DNA of 64,000 bases from Megamerina dolium (GCA_963854835.1 OY978529.1:12299139-12363138), one strand, 5' to 3'; shown: positions 22,501 through 31,891, counted from the first letter of the stretch. The notes: generated by a model from the sequence alone, not told the origin. Made by a program: numbers and translations.

Positions 22501-25500
22501 CACACTGTAATATTTTATATGATTTTTAAAGTTTGACACAATTTCACTGAATTGCCTTATTGAAAAAGTTTGTTAAATTAAGAATTATATTTTTTATAAA
22601 GAATAGATTTATTAGTAAGAGTTTACAAAATTGTTTTTTTTTTTTCAGTCATTCACTTATTTCCGGTGCCCGTTGACGGTGAATGTCTATCAGAAGATGC
22701 ACGACGTACTGGTACTTGTTTTAATGCTTATGAGTGCCGCTTGAAAGGTGGAGTCTCTAACGGAGTTTGTGCCAAGGGATTCGGAGTTTGTTGCTTATGT
22801 AAGGCAAAATACCAATAATTTAATAATTTAAATGTGATTGCGTTAATTACATTATTTAACTGTCCTTAAAGTTGTCGCTACATGCAACGAAACCGTTAGT
22901 AATAATATGACATACTTCGTTTCACCAAATTTTCCAAGCTCGATGTTTGATAATCTAACTTCATGTGGAATCAAAGTGAAGGTTATAAATGCGGACATTA
23001 GCCAATTACGTATAGATTTTTATCAATTTTTATTAGGACAGCCGAATCGTTATACAGGAAAATGCGATGGTGATATATTTTATGTGACCGGCGGTCCTAC
23101 AGGAAACTTTTCCCTTTGTGGCCAAAACAGTGGACAACACAGTATATATATACGGGTCAATTGTAATTCAAATGCTATTTTTTGGACGTATACAAATTTA
23201 ATTAACTGTATCAAATCACAATTTTTGTATTGTGAAAATTATTCTTACAAAAGAAAGAATTTAAAAATAATTTTCTCTTTATAATGGTTACCTTTTTCGT
23301 GTACTATATATATCGTATGTATATGCCATGTATAATTCTTTGGTAAAATGGATGAACCAGTAAAGCCGAGTTAGGAAAGAATTGAGCACGATTCTGTCTG
23401 AAAAATATTCGTTGAGATCGGAGTTAAATATTTTGAAAGAATCCCAAAGTACGATAAAATATATAAATTTAAGGGAATTTTGTCTAAGAGAGAAAAAAAA
23501 CTTCCGGAATCTCTTATTGGATCAACCTTTATAATACGTACATAATACAATATTTCCTATAATTATATTAAATTTACTTTTCTTTGCGTTTAATAACCTC
23601 CAAAACAAACAATATTAATTGATGTGCAGCACGATTCGTATTTTAAAATTTACGTATAATTTAATTTGTTAAATCATATATTTTTTAGTGCTTACCTAAT
23701 AGAAACTTCGAAAGAGATCTCATCGAACTGGCCATGTTTTACATATATGGCATGTTACACCACGCTCATTTCCGTTCTTTCCTATTTTGTCTTTACAATT
23801 ATACGAATGTGCCTATCTAATGAGTAGCAAGAAGCGTTTTGCTTGCAATTGACCTATACACATTTCACACAATTTCCACGATTTGCGTCAATGATGCATA
23901 ATACGGAACACTAAATTATTTCAGTATATTATGAAGTAGCTGGGCAATCTTTGCCACGGCAAACATTATATGGTACTTTGCGTCCGTTCACTTATAATCA
24001 AATATATATAAATGCAACTAGAAATAACACTGACGAACAGCTCATAGAGATTAAAATGAATTTCACCAAACGTTTTATACCAATGCGTCTCTGGGAAATT
24101 CGTATTGTTCAAATACCATTTAGCCAACGTGCTCCATCAGGCTGTCTTCAATATCATACTGGAACTGAAGGAATTATTCAAGTAATAATATGAATACGTT
24201 TTTAATGTACAAATATAAGATTGAAATAAATTATTAACATCCACAGACTTTTAATTACGCTGAGAACGGTCGCCATTTGGCCAATCAAAATTACCGGATA
24301 TGCATGAGGCAAGAACGAGAAATGTGCTCAATCATATATCAGCCGTGCGATGAAGAATCATTTCGTATTGGATCAAGTACTGCAGCAAATATGAATTCAT
24401 GCACAAATAATGACGACGCTACTGTAGCAAGCCAATCAGGTACACTTTAATTCTGTATCATAGTATATATTAAAGAGCTGCTGGAATGTATTTGGTTTTC
24501 GAATGATTATCTTTACTCTGAAAACATATACAATAGCCGCATTCTTTTGTAACCGAGATGCAAAAGAACACCAACTTGCAAGTCAGTGTTCTTTTGCAAC
24601 TCGCGTGCAAAAGAATGCGGCTAATATTTGCAAAAAGCATATCTAAATAGAATGAGAATGAGTGAGAGTGAAATATTAGGCAAATAGAATACTCCATTCG
24701 TTTCTTGTACAAGAAATATTTCATATGTATATTCGCTTCGATGTTATCTGTTTTGCTTTTTCCTCTTCAAATAAACGAATATTTGAGATGATACAGGTTT
24801 GTTTTTTGTACAATATCAAAGAAATTTTTATTCGGCGATTTTTAAAATGACTGATTAATTTGAGAATGTTTAGCTATATGATCGTGATTTGTCTGTTAGC
24901 AATTATATCTTCTTATTGCGAATTGTTTCACACAAACGTTGCATACCATTCAAAAATTATTAACCGTTTTTTATTCAACAACTCACCGCCCTTGTGTCAA
25001 TAAAATGACATAGATGCTAAATTTTATAAACAGAGTTGATTTCATTTTTACTTTACATATAAATTTCAAATAGAACAAATTCTGATTAGTTACGTTAGAC
25101 AACACAAAAGTTTTTAATTATTTTTGCTAGTAGGCGTTTGGTAACGTAAAAACATTATCCATCAATCAAAAGCAATTTTACAACATTTAAATAAAGATTT
25201 TCAATTATAAACGACTTTCAGAGCTCTAGAAATTCCATACTAAATATCTCTAAATTTTGAGGTGATACGGCTTATCTGAAAACGGTTACGTAATCTAGAT
25301 ACCGAAATCAAGTTTACGTGTTCGGCCGTTTAAACATTAAAATTTACTTACAGTGTCATTACCAGTCGGTCGGGTCGGTAATATTACGCGTTACGCGTTT
25401 TTCTTCGTCGTCAACCATGTTTATGCGTCTTTCGTCGTCGTCAATTATGCTTACGCGTCCTTCTTCGCCGTCAAAACATTCGAGCGTTTTTCTTCGTATG

Positions 25501-28099
25501 CACCAACGATATGATATGATTGCAATTTTTCTAAACAAGCAAATAAATTTTTTTGTTGAATCTGGCCTGGTCTGGCGCGCTATTGCGTGCTATCTCACTT
25601 GCGCCGGTTTGCCAATTTCTAAAGTTTTCCAATCAAAAATGATCAAATCGAAAATTTAAGAACATAATTGTAAGTATGAAAGTACTATTTTTGACTGATA
25701 TTGCTATAGGTTTTTGCAAGTGATGGAAAATGTTTTGTTCGTTTACTTTTTTATACTTTCTACTCTTTGAAAGGGAATTTTCGCTTACGCTCTTGATTTT
25801 GGTTAATGACTGGTTATGTCTACTTTTGTTAGGCTGCTGTTATGTTGAGAATCATATATTTGCCAAACACGACAATATTACGCTCTTTTTCTATGACCAA
25901 ATGCTGATCAATAAAGTATATTATGTTCAAGGGTTTTCGATCTCCAATCACAGAGACGATTTTTTCCACCTTTCATTGCTTTTTAGTACTTTTTTTCATT
26001 TAACAATTCTGCGACGTCATTTGTGCATTTGGATTTAGAAAATAGTGATGTGTTTGAAAATTCTTGAACTTTGTAATTAATATGCAAATTGTTATTTTTG
26101 GCGACATAAACATAGACTAGTAATAAAAAAGTGCTTACGTTTTGTTATTAATTTGGAAAAAATAAAACGCTGGCATAAAACCAAGTGATATGCGGTAAGT
26201 CCTGGCATTTGGGTAGATTAAATAAAGGATCAATTGCTTTTATTCGGAATGAACTTCGGGTACTAGATGGTTTGCATAGGCTTGTTTGGTTTGTTTAAAA
26301 TACCAAAAAATATAATTCTATTTTCAATACGATTTTTCTTCCTCTAATCACTTCGAGTCAAATCTACTTCTCCTAAATTGATATGACACTGGAATATTAC
26401 ACCACTGCTTCGAAATAGGAAACATAATTGACAAAAGTGTACGAGTTCGCTTCCAAATTTTACATTTCCTAAATCGAGAAACAAACAAAAACACGAGCAA
26501 TTTGAAAATTTTCGTGTTAAAAAATTAAGAATATGGCTTCTCTTTTTCTATTTTCTTAATGTTTTAAATATTTATTTTGTTCTGTTTCAAAACAAAAAAT
26601 TACGCTAATCGAATTTCACTGTTCTGTGGTAATACAGTTTTAATTTTTTCATTTTTGGTAGAAAATTGGTAAAAAATTCTCAAAATAAAAGAGGATTAGG
26701 GCAATTTGCGATGGCAACACTGCTGAAAATTTTCTATTGTGAATTTTTCTCGATCCATTTTACAAAATATTAGGTGTGTTCGCTAACAAGAATCTTTCAA
26801 CAATTGTTAACAGTTTTCAACATGATAAGCATTGGCGAACAAATAAATCCAGCTGTCAATTACGAACTGTGGATGTCAATTAACAAGTTTGTGATAGTTT
26901 TCAGTTCATGTACTTCTTGTAGATTTTCTCATATCGAGAGTGACAGATGACAGAAATTGATAGTGATAGTAATGTAACAGCAATCAGCCGTTTAGTTAAT
27001 CCGCAATACTGCCGTCTGTCAGGTTAATATTTTATTCGGATTTAGTACGCCGGTAATGCGGATTAACGCTGCCGTCTGTCTAGGCTATTAAACTCTTGCT
27101 CTCCCTCTCAATTTTTAATTTTACATTGAAAATAAAAACAACACGTGACGTAATTGTTACCGAGGCCGTCAACATAACAGCCGCCTTACCGAACGTAACT
27201 GTTATTTAATTGATAAAATGTATCGAAAATATTATGAAATTATAATAAAAATAATTATAACATTTTTGCTGTTTAAATAAAATCATATCGATATGTAACA
27301 TACACATCTGTATAGTAGAATAAATGAAAGTAATTGACAGCACTGAACTAAGCGAGTTTTTTCGCATCTGTAGCTGGTAGCTAAACAGAAATATTGAATA
27401 AGACACGAACATATGAGCATTAACATCACTTTTTAGAAACAGAATATTCGAATTTTTTATTTTATTTTAGGTATAACTACCGATGGTATTAACGAGGTGA
27501 CGAGCAATACATTAGTAAGAACTACAACAACAACAACGACCAATATAATAACGGAAAATACATCAACATCTACGACAGAATTGCCTGCAACCAATTCTAC
27601 TACTACTCTACCAACTTCTACATCTGACGTTGCTGTTGAAGCAACATCTTCACAGCAGGATGATGAATTAGAAGGTTCTGGAGATGATGATAACAATACC
27701 ATAACCTTGTCAAGTGACTCAAATTCCAGTCGTCCACAGGTTTCTAATGGTGGATTTGATATTTTAGGATTCTTTAGAAGCACCTTAAACTTGGACTTTC
27801 GTAGTAAATATGACAGGAGTATTAAAACGAGCCGTCAATTATTTAGCGTGTGTAAAGATCGTATTACAATGCCGTGCATAGTGGAGGATTTCATTGGTAC
27901 AGGACTGGGGACACTTCCTGGTTGTGAACCTATTCACTGTGGTTCTCAATTTTGTTCATCGGGAATTTGGCCGTGCCGCATTGAATCGACCGTTATTCCA
28001 TTTTATATCGGGATTCATTTTGGCAATGGTGAGGACAAAGGTCGTGTTGAAGATAATATTGGTGCATGTTTACGCTTTAAGCAGATTTCATGTTTATGA
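13516..28099 (+). CDS. Secreted CUB-domain protein (six exons)
   Basis: Exons: 13516-13753, 22649-22798, 22872-23141, 23925-24181, 24247-24439 and 27471-28099. All junctions are GT-AG with matching phases, giving 578 residues. Residues 1-21 form a signal peptide (MRIFLLYLCFCAIVMQLVKS). Residues about 86-128 form a six-cysteine module ending GFGVCC. A CUB-type domain follows (CDGDIFYVTGG, LCGQNSGQH, then ENGRHLANQNYRICMRQE). A Thr/Ser/Asp-rich, mucin-like linker covers about 380-440, and a Cys-rich C-terminal module ends QISCL. This order matches insect secreted CUB proteins of unknown function. Poly(A) signal AATAAA is at 28117. Exon 1 is joined across 8.9 kb; its phase fits, but that link is the weakest part. 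All exons are open despite heavy transposon load in the introns. I do not recognise a named fly gene. Confidence 0.82.
14030..14290 (+). repeat. Dispersed repeat shared with 25.0 and 27.3 kb
   Basis: GACATAGATG.TAA...AAACAGAGTTGATTT, AAATTTCAAATAGAACAAAT and GGAAGTAATTGGCAGCACTG appear here in one block. The first two recur at 25000-25090 and the last at about 27325-27350, in the same orientation. This suggests an interspersed repeat, with the second copy interrupted by about 2 kb. There is no coding content. Confidence 0.5.
14318..14622 (+). mobile_element. tRNA-derived SINE, copy 2
   Basis: GGGTACCGCAGCTCAGTGGT with a B box GGTTCAATCCC, then the family body to GGAAGAGGAGCAAGGCC. It lies in intron 1 of the CUB gene, same orientation. 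Confidence 0.8.
14945..15350 (-). pseudogene. Mariner-like transposase fragment
   Basis: The - strand reads WDARGTIFIDYLQKGKTMNG, then EYYANLMQRLDLAPSDYFPF with the third catalytic Asp in APSD, then a basic region ending in AVDGYFNS. The segment between the second and third Asp is deleted. It is a dead internal fragment in intron 1 of the CUB gene. Confidence 0.7.
15607..16276 (-). pseudogene. Mariner-like transposase remnant, cut by a Tc1-like insertion
   Basis: The - strand contains RWIPHNLSIAQKK-type sequence, FDHGASKDVYKIVTGDE (first Asp), then after an internal deletion HPPYSPDLAPNYFFLFPNIK, where the third catalytic Asp is replaced by Tyr. Frames are broken repeatedly. The Tc1-like copy B is inserted at its 5' side (TA at 16275). 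Confidence 0.7.
16277..17927 (-). mobile_element. Tc1-like DNA transposon, copy B (DD34E)
   Basis: 1651 bp with the same inverted ends and internal direct repeats as copies A and C, flanked by TA. It is inserted beside a mariner relic in intron 1 of the CUB gene, on the strand opposite to the gene. Confidence 0.93.
16560..17556 (-). pseudogene. Tc1-like transposase, copy B, frameshifted
   Basis: Open from 17556 for 258 codons (helix-turn-helix region, ADESKFN, QDNDPKHKS), then a one-base deletion near 16780 relative to copies A and C brings in a stop after QSWLI. Further on, the TGG codon of NLWSIL is TAG (near 16715). The Glu of the DD34E triad lies beyond the frameshift, so no active protein is expected. 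Confidence 0.88.
18000..18172 (+). pseudogene. Non-LTR reverse transcriptase thumb fragment
   Basis: The + translation includes FNYLGIKITSQKCLKSEAED, then IMKASRISGC and, in another frame, MSIKSKVRVYKTCV. This is the segment after the catalytic core in several insect non-LTR families. It is interrupted at 18172 by the MITE at 18174-18961. Confidence 0.65.
18174..18961 (+). mobile_element. MITE family 'GACAGACGGCAGC', copy 3, carrying a reverse transcriptase fragment
   Basis: The ends (GTCTAGACAGACGGCAGCC and GCAGTCTGTCTAGGC) and TA flanks match the other MITE copies. The left arm runs to about 18359 and includes the family block CAACACTGCTGAAAATTGTC. The normal centre is then replaced by about 545 bp of Jockey-type reverse transcriptase, and only the outer 55 bp of the right arm follow. 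The unit has both termini, so it could in principle move as a whole. Confidence 0.8.
18360..18905 (+). pseudogene. Jockey-type reverse transcriptase fragment inside a MITE
   Basis: Open on + as part of 18323-18943. Motifs in order: YRPISLLPLLSKVFEKLL, HQFGFRKQHGT, then AVFLAITQAFDKVWHDGL (motif A), GVPQGSVLGPLLYLLYTSD, and FADDTAIL (the YADD-type catalytic box). The first catalytic Asp of motif A (normally FLD) is Ala here. No endonuclease, thumb or 3' tail is present and there is no target duplication of its own at its edges, so it looks captured by recombination and not inserted by retrotransposition. Confidence 0.85.
19017..19480 (-). repeat. 3' LTR of the pol-less retrotransposon
   Basis: 464 bp. 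Near its outer edge it contains a hairpin-forming pair (ACGTAAATGGTGGTGTT and GAACACCACTTTACGT, about 19021-19066). The env-like frame continues into this LTR and stops at 19348. Confidence 0.92.
19348..20757 (-). pseudogene. Errantivirus-type envelope-like gene, broken
   Basis: Two open stretches on the - strand, 20652-20242 and 20091-19348, are in different frames. The first contains a basic cleavage-type site followed by a Gly-rich hydrophobic start of a fusion-type subunit and a long helical, Gln/Ile-rich segment, like insect errantivirus F-type envelopes. The second holds the rest of the ectodomain, one membrane segment about 85-60 residues before the end, and a cytoplasmic tail ending inside the LTR. 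A frame break lies between 20242 and 20091, so no full-length product is expected. The upstream surface part is short because the pol-env junction was lost in the internal deletion. Confidence 0.8.
20757..21251 (-). pseudogene. Gag fragment of the pol-less retrotransposon
   Basis: 165 codons. The segment KYLQPFEGNARKLPAFIEAI followed by ENWEACKTKLKQHFRPTKDQ is typical of Gypsy/17.6-type gag capsid. It ends at 20754, where gag sequence runs directly into env-side sequence; the C-terminal gag and all of pol are absent. The start may be the later Met in MAEQQMELMTRCL (near 21157). Confidence 0.78.
21565..21757. repeat. Imperfect CTG/TTG trinucleotide tract
   Basis: About 190 bp of CTG, TTG and related triplets, within the leader between primer-binding site and gag of the retrotransposon (CAG/CAA-rich on its sense strand). 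The Leu-rich open frames across it are composition artefacts. Confidence 0.85.
21965..22428 (-). repeat. 5' LTR of the pol-less retrotransposon
   Basis: 464 bp, differing from the partner LTR at two positions I could see (ATACTCT for ATATTCT; GTACATTC for GTACGTTC). As the 5' LTR it would carry the promoter. Confidence 0.92.
24536..24621. repeat. 86-bp palindromic mini-element
   Basis: GCCGCATTCTTTTGTAACC at the left and GCGTGCAAAAGAATGCGGC at the right, with TA on both sides. Inside are AAAAGAACACC and GTGTTCTTTTGC, so nearly the whole unit is one long hairpin. It shares its ends with the 461-bp element at 5751-6211 and lies in intron 5 of the CUB gene. Confidence 0.7.
25391..25500. repeat. 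30-bp tandem repeat, about 3.6 units
   Basis: Units at 25391, 25421 and 25451, each starting TTA(C/T)GCGT and containing a TTC-rich run then CGTC(A), plus a partial unit at 25481. Units differ at several positions. The small open frame across it (25318-25659) has no recognisable domain. Confidence 0.75.
25501..26674. other. AT-rich part of CUB intron 5
   Basis: No exon-like or repeat-like signal that I can support. Several short Phe/Leu-rich open frames are what T-rich DNA produces by chance. Confidence 0.4.
26675..27085 (-). mobile_element. MITE family 'GACAGACGGCAGC', copy 4 (truncated)
   Basis: Reverse orientation relative to copies 1 and 2. The intact terminus ends GCTGCCGTCTGTCTAGGC at 27085 followed by TA. 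Body blocks CAACACTGCTGAAAATT and TTGATAGTGATAGTAATGTA are present. The opposite end is lost at about 26675. It lies in intron 5 of the CUB gene. Confidence 0.8.
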
Positions 28100-28399
28100 G
28101 TCTAAAAATTTATTTAAATAAATTCGATTAATTTAATTTTGATAGAAAGTTATGTTTGAGAGTATAACGAGTAGCATCCAAGGTAATGCCGCCTACGTGT
28201 GACAAGTTGAGGCTGAGTTTATAAATTCCTTTCACTTTTCTAAATTTCTCTCACAAAGAGAGAAAAATGTCAAGAAGTGCATAAACTTAAAAAATCATAC
28301 TTCGTGCCAGGAATCCAGAACCTTTAGTTCGTGAGGTCCTATAAAGGAAAATAATAAATACATACGTATGTATTTTCTTTAAATATATATGTGGCACTT

Positions 28400-28597
28400 A
28401 TAGACCCCGACGGGGCCTTTGTCCAAGCTTCCCTTCCAGTACTATTGTGTGTGTTAACCTTTGGACAGTATTAGAATGGACCTACTTATATTAGAAATAA
28501 CGTTTTTCAGATCTTTAGCACAGAGTTTCAGCCGGGGATTGAACTCACGACCTACCAATCAGAAGATCAACAGACTAACCACTGAGCTACGGCACCC
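28400..28597 (-). mobile_element. tRNA-derived SINE, copy 3
   Basis: Reading on -, it starts GGGTGCCGTAGCTCAGTGGT at 28597, has a B-box-like block containing GAGTTCAATCCC, and then skips much of the body to the 3' part, ending in a palindromic CCCCGTCGGGG block. An internal deletion of about 130 bp removed the GGCAATTCTT region. Confidence 0.78.
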
Positions 28598-28685
28598 TTC
28601 ATTAAATATTTGCAAATATATATAAATTCATTAACTTGTACGATAGGTAAAAACCTATTTGTGTTCGTTCGTTTACGTTCGCATA

Positions 28686-30336
28686 CAGTGGCTCCCAGCT
28701 TATTTCGTACAGTGACAGTTTAAAAATTGCTGCAGTCGTAATTCCTAATATAGCAAAAATTTGAACAAAATATAAATGCCATTTTAGAAAGGAAGGTTTG
28801 TTTTTTATTTTCCAAAATTTACTTTTTCAAAATTTTAGTGTTTGACACTATAAAAAAATAAAATAAGAAAAAAATAGGAAAATTCATGTCACAGCTTATT
28901 TCGTACAGTCTCTTTAAGTTCAAACTAAAAACAAAGTAAGTTGATTTTAATATTTAGTTGACATCCCTTAGCGTTAATGACAGCCTGGAGTCTATTTGGC
29001 ATTGAATCCACCAATTTTTGAGTGATGTCTGGTGTGATTTTTTTCCATTCTTCCATCAGTACCTTCTTTAGGTCTTGCTTATTAGAAATCTTGTGTGTTC
29101 TTATTTTATTGTCCAAAATAGACCAAAGATTTTCAATCACATTCATGTCAGGTGACTGTGGTGGTGGAGACATCAAGTGTGGGCAGTTCCAAATAAGCCA
29201 AGATTGCACAATCCCAGATTTATGTTTTGGGTCATTATCTTGGTAGTACCGAAATTCTTCCCGCAAACCCAGTTTGTCTGCACTTTGAAGTAAATTGTTT
29301 TTCAGAATCTCGAGGTACTTCATTTTGTCCATTGTTTCCTCAATAAAAACCAATTCACCTACTCCGGCTGCTGACATACAGGCCCAAACCATCACGCTAC
29401 CGCCACCATGCTTCACTGTGGGCTTAAGGTTCTCCCTGTTTAGCTCGGTATTCGCTTTACGCCAAACATATGACATTCCGTCCGAGCCAAAAATATTAAA
29501 CTTAGACTCATCCGCGAAAATAACGGTATTCCAGAACGCAGGAGTATTAATAATATGCTCTTTGGCGAAGTCAAGTCGGCGTTGTATATTCATTTTCGAA
29601 ATGAATGGTTTCTTTCGGGCTACTCGACCGTTCAAGTCATGATTGCGCAGCACACGTCGGACAGTTTCAGCACTGGATGATTTTCCTATTTCACGCTGAA
29701 CCTCTGCAGCCAACTTCGGAGCGGATAACTTTGGATTTTTCTTAATTTTTCGTACAATATAACGCTCGTCTGAAGCGTTGAAAATCTTATTAGGTGCTTC
29801 TCTGCCCTTGTTCTCCAACCGATTTTCGCGAACGAAGCGTTGAATGATGTATTGGACAGTTGAGGCACTTAAATTTGTCATTTCAGCAATTTTTCGCACA
29901 CTCTGACCTTTCCTAAAATGGTTAATTACCAGTTTACGCTGTTCCATCGTTGTACGACGACCCATAACGCTAAATGTTTAATTTACAGCACTTTAACTAT
30001 TTAAAATAATAATAATAAAAATTGTTATAATAGTTAAAAAGGTCCAAAAACTCATACAATTCAAAAAAACTTTGTAACTGCGCGGCAGAATGAAACTTAC
30101 TTACATTGAAGTTTGTGTACGAAATAAGATGTGAGCTGAAAATCAGCTGATCAATAGTTTTTCTCTCTTGCATGACAAAAAGAACAATTTTTGGGGTTCC
30201 CCGTTTTCTTATTAGGTTTACTAAACACATACATAGACATCTACATTCAAAACTTATTGATAAGTTTTTTAGTTTCGATGTTACAGCCATGTACATAAAA
30301 ATATATACACTGTACGAAATAAGCTGTGAGCCACTG
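28686..30336 (-). mobile_element. Tc1-like DNA transposon, copy C, apparently intact
   Basis: 1651 bp, flanked by TA, with both inverted ends and both internal direct repeats. The transposase frame is uninterrupted. It lies about 0.6 kb downstream of the CUB gene. Near-identity to copies A and B suggests recent activity. Confidence 0.93.
28925..29965 (-). CDS. Tc1-like transposase (DD34E), open frame
   Basis: 346 codons. Cut-and-paste transposase: an N-terminal paired-like DNA-binding region with two helix-turn-helix parts (GQSVRKIAEMTNLSASTVQY and KNPKLSAPKLAAEVQ), a basic region (RVARKKPFISK), then the catalytic domain with ADESKFN, GGGSVMVWACMSAAG, YYQDNDPKH and DMNVIENLW. There are 34 residues between the second Asp and the Glu. 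All triad residues are present. Compared with copy A, a 2-bp deletion near 28958 changes the last codons, so the protein ends GCQLNIKINLLCF in place of GCHTKY; this is beyond the catalytic core and may be tolerated. It is the only uninterrupted transposase in this window. Confidence 0.92.
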   Translation of the reverse strand: MGRRTTMEQRKLVINHFRKGQSVRKIAEMTNLSASTVQYIIQRFVRENRLENKGREAPNKIFNASDERYIVRKIKKNPKLSAPKLAAEVQREIGKSSSAETVRRVLRNHDLNGRVARKKPFISKMNIQRRLDFAKEHIINTPAFWNTVIFADESKFNIFGSDGMSYVWRKANTELNRENLKPTVKHGGGSVMVWACMSAAGVGELVFIEETMDKMKYLEILKNNLLQSADKLGLREEFRYYQDNDPKHKSGIVQSWLIWNCPHLMSPPPQSPDMNVIENLWSILDNKIRTHKISNKQDLKKVLMEEWKKITPDITQKLVDSMPNRLQAVINAKGCQLNIKINLLCF

Positions 30337-31248
30337 TATAAGTTGCATTCGCGTTTTGCTGTTCGCGTACACAAACATCCAACAAAAGGGAAATTAAGAG
30401 AGTAAAATGACAGTTGATTTTGATGAAAAGTTGGTAGTGTTTGCTGAACAAATTTTTAACAGCAGAAATTTCCCAGCGAGAAAAAAGCTGATAAACAAGA
30501 GCTGTCCTCAATTTAAGTAAATAAAAAAAATGCTATTTGTAAATGGAAACCGGAATATTAGTGAAATAAATACAAGATTTTGTCAAGTTTCTTCAGTAGT
30601 TAATAAAATGTATACGAAATCTTCCAGCTCTTCGTCTAATTTTCTGAAATATTCCATTTTTTCATTTTCCTTTTGATTCTTCTTCTTCAACAAAATGTAT
30701 ACAATCATCAGCTGTACGTAAAACTTGCAAGTTGTTGCTAATTATGAATTCGCGTTCTATAGGTGATATTTCCCTCTTTGAGAGAAAATAGTTTCTTATC
30801 TACGGAAATTTGTTGATGGATAATTATTAGTTGCAGAGACATATGTTATATGCTTAGAGAATTATCACTTTCCAGAGGACATTGCTGTTGGACGTGTGTG
30901 CACCGAAATATCAGAAGAAATAGAAATGAACAAATGTTTCGATCATACAGCGTAAGGAGCAAAGCGACATGATATTGAAATAAGACTAAAGCAGACTGCA
31001 CATACAAAAGTAGAATGTGCGTTCAGATTTTGAATTGTTTATATTTATGAATTTTGATATTGTTAGATCATATTCAATAATATTTCATAATTTATATTCA
31101 TTTATTTTTTATTTTTATTATTTATTCCTTAAGTAATATTTATTAGTTAGACATAATTTATTTATTTCATTTAATTTTTTTTAAACATTACATCTTATTT
31201 TATTTAAAAAAGTTAGAATTGAAATTATTTACAAAAAAATTTTATGTA
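30337..31248. other. AT-rich intergenic DNA
   Basis: Only short, unsupported open frames. No repeat or RNA gene was recognised. Confidence 0.4.
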
Positions 31249-31802
31249 CATTCTGTCAAATAAGTACCCGGAAATCGGAAATTCTCATTTTTAATTTTCC
31301 CTCTGAGAATATTTCAAAAATATTTTCTTCTCAGGTTGGCACAACTGTCAGCCACTATTCTGTGAATTTTTATTGCTATGTGTCATTTAGTTTGGTTACG
31401 GTGTCATTAGGAACAAGTCAACCTTTTGTGTGCGTTGCGATTTTTACTATGGATAAAAATATCGAACAAAGAGTTTGTGTGAATTTTTGTGTTTCAAACG
31501 AAATTTCTTGTTCCAAAACGTTGGAAATGTTGAAAAAAAAAACATTTGGTGATTCAACCATGTCGAAAACTCAAGTTTACGATTGGTATAAATCGTTCAA
31601 AGAGGGGCGAGAAGAAATCGCAACGCACACAAAAGGTTGACTTGTTCCTAATGACGCCGTAACCAAACTAAATAACACATAGCAATAAAAATTCACATAA
31701 TAGTGGCTGACAGTTGTGCCAACCTGGGGAAAAAAATTTTTTGAAATATTCTCAGAGCGAAAATTAAAAATGAGAATTTCCGGGTACTTATTTGACAGAA
31801 TG
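31249..31802 (+). mobile_element. Mariner deletion derivative with long inverted repeats
   Basis: 554 bp flanked by TA (31247-31248, 31803-31804). Ends start CATTCTGTCAAATAAGTACC. The inverted arms extend about 180 bp each (31249-31430 and 31630-31802), with the inner match GTTACGGTGTCATTAGGAAC and its complement. The middle holds only the first 60 codons or so of a mariner-type transposase. Confidence 0.85.
31450..31640 (+). pseudogene. Mariner transposase N-terminal fragment
   Basis: From the Met at 31450: MDKNIEQRVCVNFCVSNEIS, then a helix-turn-helix stretch with TLEMLKKK and STMSKTQVYDWYKSFKEGRE, the DNA-binding half of mariner-type proteins with the WYKSFKEGR block. It stops when it enters the right inverted arm. 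No catalytic residues remain. Confidence 0.78.
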
Positions 31803-31891
31803 TATTATATGAATACATAAAATAAAAATGCTTTTATCAATATCCAGTACGCATGTGCAATCAATTTTTATTATATCCATATATGTACGTT

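Noticed and set aside
25318..25659. 113-codon Ser-rich open frame
   Set aside because: Created by the 30-bp tandem repeat.
3881..30336. Three spaced identical units as a possible segmental duplication
   Set aside because: Each unit has its own TA flanks and transposon ends; the surrounding DNA is not duplicated.
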